This document shows, one piece after another, positions 60,071 to 64,000 of a stretch of DNA of 64,000 nt (within the stretch, counting starts at the first letter, position 1; each line of letters opens with the position of its first letter). Made by a program: the position numbers and the translations under genes. The stretch lies in contig NZ_LQPC01000026.1 in assembly GCF_002101705.1 (NCBI RefSeq), positions 310,001 through 374,000 of the forward strand, given 5' to 3'. This stretch comes from Mycolicibacterium iranicum. GTDB lineage: Bacteria > Actinomycetota > Actinomycetes > Mycobacteriales > Mycobacteriaceae. The notes beneath the pieces were generated by a model that saw nothing but the letters and a program-made list of their open reading frames with translations, was not told where the DNA came from and made no database searches.

Positions 60071-60859
60071 ATGACGCGGGAGATGCGGATGGACGAACTG
60101 ACAGTGGGCGACGTCGCAGCGCGATTCGGGATCACGGTCCGGACGCTTCACCACTACGACGACATCGGGTTGTTGACGCCGAGTCGGCGGAGCGCCTCGG
60201 GTTACCGGGTGTACACCTCGGCGGACCTGACCCGGTTGTCCCAGATCATCGTCTACCGCCGGCTCGAGATGTCTCTCGACGAGATCGCCTCCGTGCTGGA
60301 CGAGGGCGATGAGGTCAGCCATCTGCGCCGCCAGCGCGAACGCGTCATGTCCCGACTCGACGAGTTGACCGACCTCGTTGAGGCAATCGATCAAGCATTG
60401 GAGAAAGCGATGACGAACACCCCCATGACCGATGACGACATGCGCGAACTGTTCGGTGAGGGCTTCGACGACTATCAGGCAGAGGCCGAGCAGAAGTGGG
60501 GCGACACCGACGCGTGGAAGGAGTCGCAGCGACGGGCGAAGTCGTACGGCAAAGAAGATTGGATTCGCATCAAAGCCGAGGGTGAAGCTGTGGAGAAGGC
60601 CCTGGCCGACGCGTTCCGCGCCGGGCTACCTGCCGACTCCCGGGAGGCGATGGACGCCGCCGAGCAGCACCGGCTGCAGGTGAACCGGTGGTTCTACGAC
60701 TGCCCGCCGGATTTCCATCGCAACCTGGGCGACATGTACGTCAGCGACCCGAGGTACAAGGCCACCTACGATGAAACCTTCGGGTTACCGGGGCTGGCGA
60801 GGTATTGCCGCGACGCGATTCACGCGAATGCCGACCGTATTCAGGGACGCGCCCACTGA
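60071..60859 (+). CDS. MerR-family regulator with TipAS antibiotic-recognition domain
   Basis: A 262-residue TipA-like activator. The N-terminal MerR helix-turn-helix (TVGDVAARFGITVRTLHHYD, then SASGYRVYTSADLTRLSQI) is followed by a coiled coil (near 75-115) and a TipAS domain (near 120-260, with DDYQAEAEQKWGDTDAWKES and NRWFYDCPPDFHRNLGDMYV) that binds drug-like ligands. The Cys in YDCPP matches the thiopeptide-reactive region of the family. ATG at 60071 fits a leaderless transcript; GTG at 60065 or ATG at 60083/60089 are alternatives. It likely activates its own promoter through the dyad at 60038-60054. Confidence 0.92.
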   Translation: MTREMRMDELTVGDVAARFGITVRTLHHYDDIGLLTPSRRSASGYRVYTSADLTRLSQIIVYRRLEMSLDEIASVLDEGDEVSHLRRQRERVMSRLDELTDLVEAIDQALEKAMTNTPMTDDDMRELFGEGFDDYQAEAEQKWGDTDAWKESQRRAKSYGKEDWIRIKAEGEAVEKALADAFRAGLPADSREAMDAAEQHRLQVNRWFYDCPPDFHRNLGDMYVSDPRYKATYDETFGLPGLARYCRDAIHANADRIQGRAH

Positions 60860-62277
60860 CTCGCGCCCACCCACGGTGACGTGGTCGCCGCGATCGTCCA
60901 GGCGAGGTCTGCGGGCACATCGATCAGCTCGTAGCGCTTCACACCGGCTGCGGTCGCGGCGACCAGCGTGGCCACACCCGCCCGCCGCTGAAACAGCGTC
61001 TGGCGCACCGTCCACCCGACGATGCCTGCCGCGGCCACGCAGTCGCGGCGGCGATCGAGGCTGCCGGAGCGCGCGACCAGCCAGCCGTCGCCGATGCGGT
61101 GCCCGAGCGATCGCGCGCGGTCGAACGCCAGGAAGCAACAGAACACCGCGACCGCCGCCAGCACCAGCCACGCCCACAGCGGCGTGGACGGCCACACCGC
61201 CAGGCCCACCGCGGCGACGGCCGGAACGGCGAGAGCCCTCGTCCAGCGCCGACGCGTCGCCGCCGGGCCGTGCATCGTCAGCGGTCCCGTCACCGCATCC
61301 GGCTGGTCGATGAGCTCGATCAGCACCGTCTGGGCGGTGTCGCGGGGGCAGGCCGGGAGCAGCTGGGACGCCTCGCCGGCTCCTGCCACACCCGTCATCA
61401 CGGCATCGAGGCGGGCGCCTCCAAACAATCGCACCAGCAGGGGTTCTCGCAGCGAACCGCCGCGCAGCCTGCGCATGTCGAAGGTGTGCTCGCGCACCCG
61501 AACCAAGCCGTGTGACAAATGGAGGACTTCGGCGTCTCGTCGAAGCGTCAGGTTCCCGTAGGTGACAAGCGACTGCGTCACCGACAGCGCCACCGACGCC
61601 AGCAACACCACGGTCACCCCGGCAGCGACCGCCGCAACCACACCCAGATCCTGCGCCGCGTCCTCCCCGACCCGGATCAGACTCGAGTCACGAAGGGCGC
61701 CAAGCACTCCCGCCTGCGTGATGACTCCGAAAGCGGCCACGATCATCGCCAGCCCGGTGAAGTTCAGCGGACTGTAGCGCAGCCACGAAGGTTGCCAGCG
61801 GGCCAGCACCCGGCCCGGCGCATCCGAGGAATCGGGAACGACGAGCGAGTCCGCCAGCAGCACGGCTTGCAGCTGCGCCACCTCTGTCGCGGCGACCGCG
61901 TCGAGCTCGAAAGCGGTGTCCCCCCTGGCCTCCTGGCCGGTGCTGACCTTGAGCACCGTCAACCCGAGCAGTCGGTGCAGCAGCCGCGCGTCAGTGGACA
62001 CCGACCGAATCCGGTTGCGGGGCACCGACAGCACGTTGCGCTGCAGCACGCCGGTGCGCAGCTGGACGTCGTCGGGGCCGATGCGGTAGGTCGTGGTGAA
62101 CCAGCGGGCCAATCCGTAGGCGACGATGAGCGCGATGCCGCCGATCGTCCACATCGGGTTCCCCGTCGCGGACCCCAGCACGAGGGAGCCGATCAGAACC
62201 GGGATCTGGCGCAACACCTCATGGACCGGATGCACGAGCAGCATGCGCGGGCTCAGCCGGGACCATTGCGGGTTCAC
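60841..62277 (-). CDS. PH-domain membrane protein (YdbT-like)
   Basis: A 478-residue membrane protein with repeated bacterial PH (bPH2) domains. Paired membrane segments precede each domain (PVLIGSLVLGSATGNPMW, LNFTGLAMIVAAFGVITQ, ALAVPAVAAVGLAVWPSTPL) and the domain starts TYRIGPDDVQLRTGVLQRNV, NLTLRRDAEVLHLSHGLVRV and GDGWLVARSGSLDRRRD. The matching YdbS-like gene precedes it with a 4-bp overlap, as in Bacillus ydbST. Related proteins are implicated in envelope stress or bacteriocin resistance. The 3' end overlaps the MerR gene by 19 bp. Confidence 0.88.
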   Translation of the reverse strand: MNPQWSRLSPRMLLVHPVHEVLRQIPVLIGSLVLGSATGNPMWTIGGIALIVAYGLARWFTTTYRIGPDDVQLRTGVLQRNVLSVPRNRIRSVSTDARLLHRLLGLTVLKVSTGQEARGDTAFELDAVAATEVAQLQAVLLADSLVVPDSSDAPGRVLARWQPSWLRYSPLNFTGLAMIVAAFGVITQAGVLGALRDSSLIRVGEDAAQDLGVVAAVAAGVTVVLLASVALSVTQSLVTYGNLTLRRDAEVLHLSHGLVRVREHTFDMRRLRGGSLREPLLVRLFGGARLDAVMTGVAGAGEASQLLPACPRDTAQTVLIELIDQPDAVTGPLTMHGPAATRRRWTRALAVPAVAAVGLAVWPSTPLWAWLVLAAVAVFCCFLAFDRARSLGHRIGDGWLVARSGSLDRRRDCVAAAGIVGWTVRQTLFQRRAGVATLVAATAAGVKRYELIDVPADLAWTIAATTSPWVGASQWARP

Positions 62278-62756
62278 GTGGCGTCCTCGGCCCCCAGCGC
62301 CGCGATGTCGGTCAGCCGTGCCACCACCTGATCGGCGACGTCGACATCGAGCGCGACGATGCGCACGGCGCCGGCCGACGACGCCGTCGTCACCGTCACG
62401 TTGGCCAACCCGAACAGCCGGTCCAACGGTCCCCGGTACGTGTCGACCGTCTGCACCCGCGAGATCGGGGCGATCCGGCGTTCCTGAACGAGCCACCCCG
62501 ATCGGGTGTAGACCGCCGTCGGGTCCAGCTCCCACCGGTGCACGCGATAACGCCACAGCGGTGCGACGACGACCGCCACGGCCACCCCGACGAGGGTGGC
62601 GACGGCGACGAGCGCGTGGAGCCAGGGCGTCCGCCCGTCGAGAACGAACCACACGACCTGCGCCACGACCGCGACCGTCCAAGGAATGGCTGCCCCGATG
62701 GCCCAGACAAGCGGCGCTTTCCGGCTCGGCGGGTGCGCCGGTTCGACCAGGTGCAC
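62274..62756 (-). CDS. PH-domain membrane protein (YdbS-like)
   Basis: A 160-residue protein with two membrane segments (LVWAIGAAIPWTVAVVAQVV and LHALVAVATLVGVAVAVVVA) and one bPH2 domain (HRWELDPTAVYTRSGWLVQE, ISRVQTVDTYRGPLDRLFGL). GTG at 62756 is preferred; the longer frame is antisense to the SDR. It overlaps the YdbT-like gene by 4 bp, so they form a coupled pair. A joint membrane complex is likely from the family. Confidence 0.87.
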   Translation of the reverse strand: MHLVEPAHPPSRKAPLVWAIGAAIPWTVAVVAQVVWFVLDGRTPWLHALVAVATLVGVAVAVVVAPLWRYRVHRWELDPTAVYTRSGWLVQERRIAPISRVQTVDTYRGPLDRLFGLANVTVTTASSAGAVRIVALDVDVADQVVARLTDIAALGAEDAT

Positions 62757-62792
62757 GCCTTCGACACTAGAACGTCTCCGTAAGTTGATCTC

Positions 62793-63710
62793 ATGACCAA
62801 CAAATGGACCGCCGCCGACGTACCCGACCAGACCGGCCGCACCGTCATCATCACCGGCGCCAACACCGGGATCGGCTACGAAGCCGCCCTGGTGCTCGCC
62901 GGTAAGGGCGCCCGCGTCGTCCTCGCAGTGCGCAATGCAGGCAAAGGCCAGAAAGCGCTCGACGCGATCGCCCGGAAGCACCCCGGCGCGGCCGTGACGC
63001 TGCAGGAGCTCGACCTGTCGTCACTGGCCAGCGTCCGCAACGCCACCGATGCGCTGCGCGCCGCCCATCCACGAATCGACCTGCTGATCAACAACGCCGG
63101 CGTGATGTACCCGCCCAAGCAAGTCACCCGCGACGGCTTCGAACTGCAATTCGGAACCAACCACCTCGGGCATTTCGCTTTCACCGGGCTGTTGCTGGAC
63201 AACCTGCTCGAGGTACCCGGGTCGCGGGTGGTGACGGTCGCGAGTATCGCCCACAACATCAGGGCCGGTATCCACTTCGACGACCTCCAGTGGGAACGGT
63301 CGTACAACCGCGTCGCCGCCTACGGGCAATCCAAGCTCGCCAACCTGATGTTCACCTACGAACTGCAGCGCAGGCTCGCCGCCAAAGGCGCGCCGACCAT
63401 CGCGGTCGCAGCCCACCCGGGCATCTCCAACACCGAGCTGATGCGCCACATCCCCGGCTCGGGCCTCCCCGGCTTCGCGCAGCTGGCCGGCCTCGTCACC
63501 AACAGCCCGGCGGTCGGCGCCCTCGGGACGCTGCGGGCCGCCACCGACCCCGCCGTGACGGGTGGCCAGTACTACGGACCGTCGGGATTCCGCGAGTTGG
63601 TCGGCCACCCCGTGCTCGTCGAGTCGAACGCCCAATCGCACGACGTCGCGGTGCAGCAGCGCTTGTGGACGGTGTCCGAGGAGCTGACCGGCGTGAAGTT
63701 CGGGATCTGA
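62793..63710 (+). CDS. Short-chain dehydrogenase (Rv0439c-like paralogue 2)
   Basis: A 305-residue SDR with TGANTGIGYEAA, LLINNAGVMYPP, TNHLGHFAFTG, VASIAHNIRAG and YGQSK. Placed directly before moeA2, it corresponds in position to Rv0439c of M. tuberculosis. Sequence identity with the SDR at 50660-51571 is high along the whole length, suggesting a duplication that predates both. The stop overlaps the moeA2 ATG by one base (TGATG), so the two are coupled. Substrate unknown. Confidence 0.92.
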   Translation: MTNKWTAADVPDQTGRTVIITGANTGIGYEAALVLAGKGARVVLAVRNAGKGQKALDAIARKHPGAAVTLQELDLSSLASVRNATDALRAAHPRIDLLINNAGVMYPPKQVTRDGFELQFGTNHLGHFAFTGLLLDNLLEVPGSRVVTVASIAHNIRAGIHFDDLQWERSYNRVAAYGQSKLANLMFTYELQRRLAAKGAPTIAVAAHPGISNTELMRHIPGSGLPGFAQLAGLVTNSPAVGALGTLRAATDPAVTGGQYYGPSGFRELVGHPVLVESNAQSHDVAVQQRLWTVSEELTGVKFGI

Positions 63711-64000
63711 TGCCCGCGATGCGCTCAGTCGACGAGCATCGGCGCGTGGTCGCCGACCTGATCACCGCGCGGCCCGCGGCGCAGGTTCCGATCGCCGACG
63801 CGCTCGGTCTCGTTCTCGGCGCGGACGTCGTCGCGCCGTTGTCGCTTCCGGGCTTCGACAACTCCGCCATGGACGGCTACGCCATTCTCACCGAGGACAT
63901 CGCGTCGGCCACCGACGAGAATCCGGTACGCCTGCCCGTCGCCGAGGACATCCCCGCCGGCCGCACCGACATCCCCACGCTGGCCCCGGGTACCGCGCAC
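63710..64000 (+). CDS. moeA2: Molybdopterin molybdenumtransferase MoeA2, 3' end cut by window
   Basis: The first 97 residues of a MoeA protein, which inserts molybdate into adenylylated molybdopterin to finish the molybdenum cofactor. It begins MPAMRSVDEHRRVVADLI and carries the family hallmarks LPGFDNSAMDGYAI and EDIPAG. The assignment to MoeA2 (Rv0438c) rests on the adjoining Rv0439c-like SDR. ATG at 63710 overlaps the SDR stop; a second ATG lies at 63719. The rest of the gene lies beyond the window. Confidence 0.93.
   Translation, partial: MPAMRSVDEHRRVVADLITARPAAQVPIADALGLVLGADVVAPLSLPGFDNSAMDGYAILTEDIASATDENPVRLPVAEDIPAGRTDIPTLAPGTAH

Overview
The window comes from a high-GC actinobacterium, almost certainly a rapidly growing Mycobacteriaceae (Mycolicibacterium-type). 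Proteins match Mycobacterium tuberculosis families closely from end to end, and much of the gene order is the Rv0438c-Rv0474 block read backwards: XRE regulator (Rv0474), DUF445 (Rv0473), TetR (Rv0472c), fadB2, icl, Rv0466, ramB, Rv0464c, Rv0463, lpdC, Rv0459, prolyl oligopeptidase (Rv0457c), echA2 (Rv0456c), groEL2 (Rv0440), an Rv0439c-type SDR and moeA2 (Rv0438c). This synteny is recalled from knowledge of the M. tuberculosis map, not computed. No tRNA, rRNA, CRISPR array or prophage was seen, and no stretch above 300 bp lacks a gene.

Region by region. 1-12.9 kb is the conserved carbon-metabolism core: isocitrate lyase, FadB2, the glyoxylate-shunt regulator RamB and lipoamide dehydrogenase, with palindromic TTCGCAA-type sites upstream of icl and ramB. 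A PPK2-type kinase sits where M. tuberculosis has umaA/pcaA, and a GGDEF cyclase follows. 12.9-17.7 kb is a five-gene oligopeptide-type ABC importer, tightly overlapped and running into lpdC. 17.7-24.7 kb holds small membrane genes, then a module with DUF779, a GAF regulator, an acetoin-reductase-like SDR, a 2,3-butanediol-dehydrogenase-like enzyme and a divergent flavin monooxygenase around a four-half-site dyad. 24.8-26.6 kb is a complete IS1182-family element with perfect terminal repeats and a CTAG duplication.

26.6-33.5 kb has a small L7/L12-like protein, a second GGDEF protein, prolyl oligopeptidase, an LpqN-like lipoprotein, an operon of an RclC-like membrane protein with an ECF sigma factor and a zinc anti-sigma factor, and EchA2. 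33.5-48 kb is mixed accessory metabolism: an aromatic-hydroxylase-like flavoprotein with its TetR, DedA, a second PPK2, aldehyde dehydrogenase, PAP2 phosphatase, lipoprotein, VOC protein, D-aminoacylase-like amidohydrolase, SDR, quinone reductase and an MFS symporter. 48-50 kb is groEL2 with two CIRCE operators and an intrinsic terminator. 50-64 kb has a TetR/SDR pair, a secreted lone PE-PPE-domain hydrolase, cupin, SF2 helicase, LuxR regulator, FAD and F420-type oxidoreductases, HAD phosphatase, a TipA-like MerR regulator with its operator, two bacterial PH-domain proteins, a second Rv0439c-like SDR and the start of moeA2.

Links between genes: RamB probably controls icl and itself; the GAF regulator probably controls the diol/acetoin module; the ECF/anti-sigma pair probably governs an oxidant (reactive chlorine) response; TetR and MerR proteins sit beside their likely operators. 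Recurrent hairpins with a CGAGAGTGC-type foot occupy several intergenic gaps, mostly between convergent genes. Start codons were chosen from Shine-Dalgarno sites, overlaps and family length, and several are uncertain as noted.
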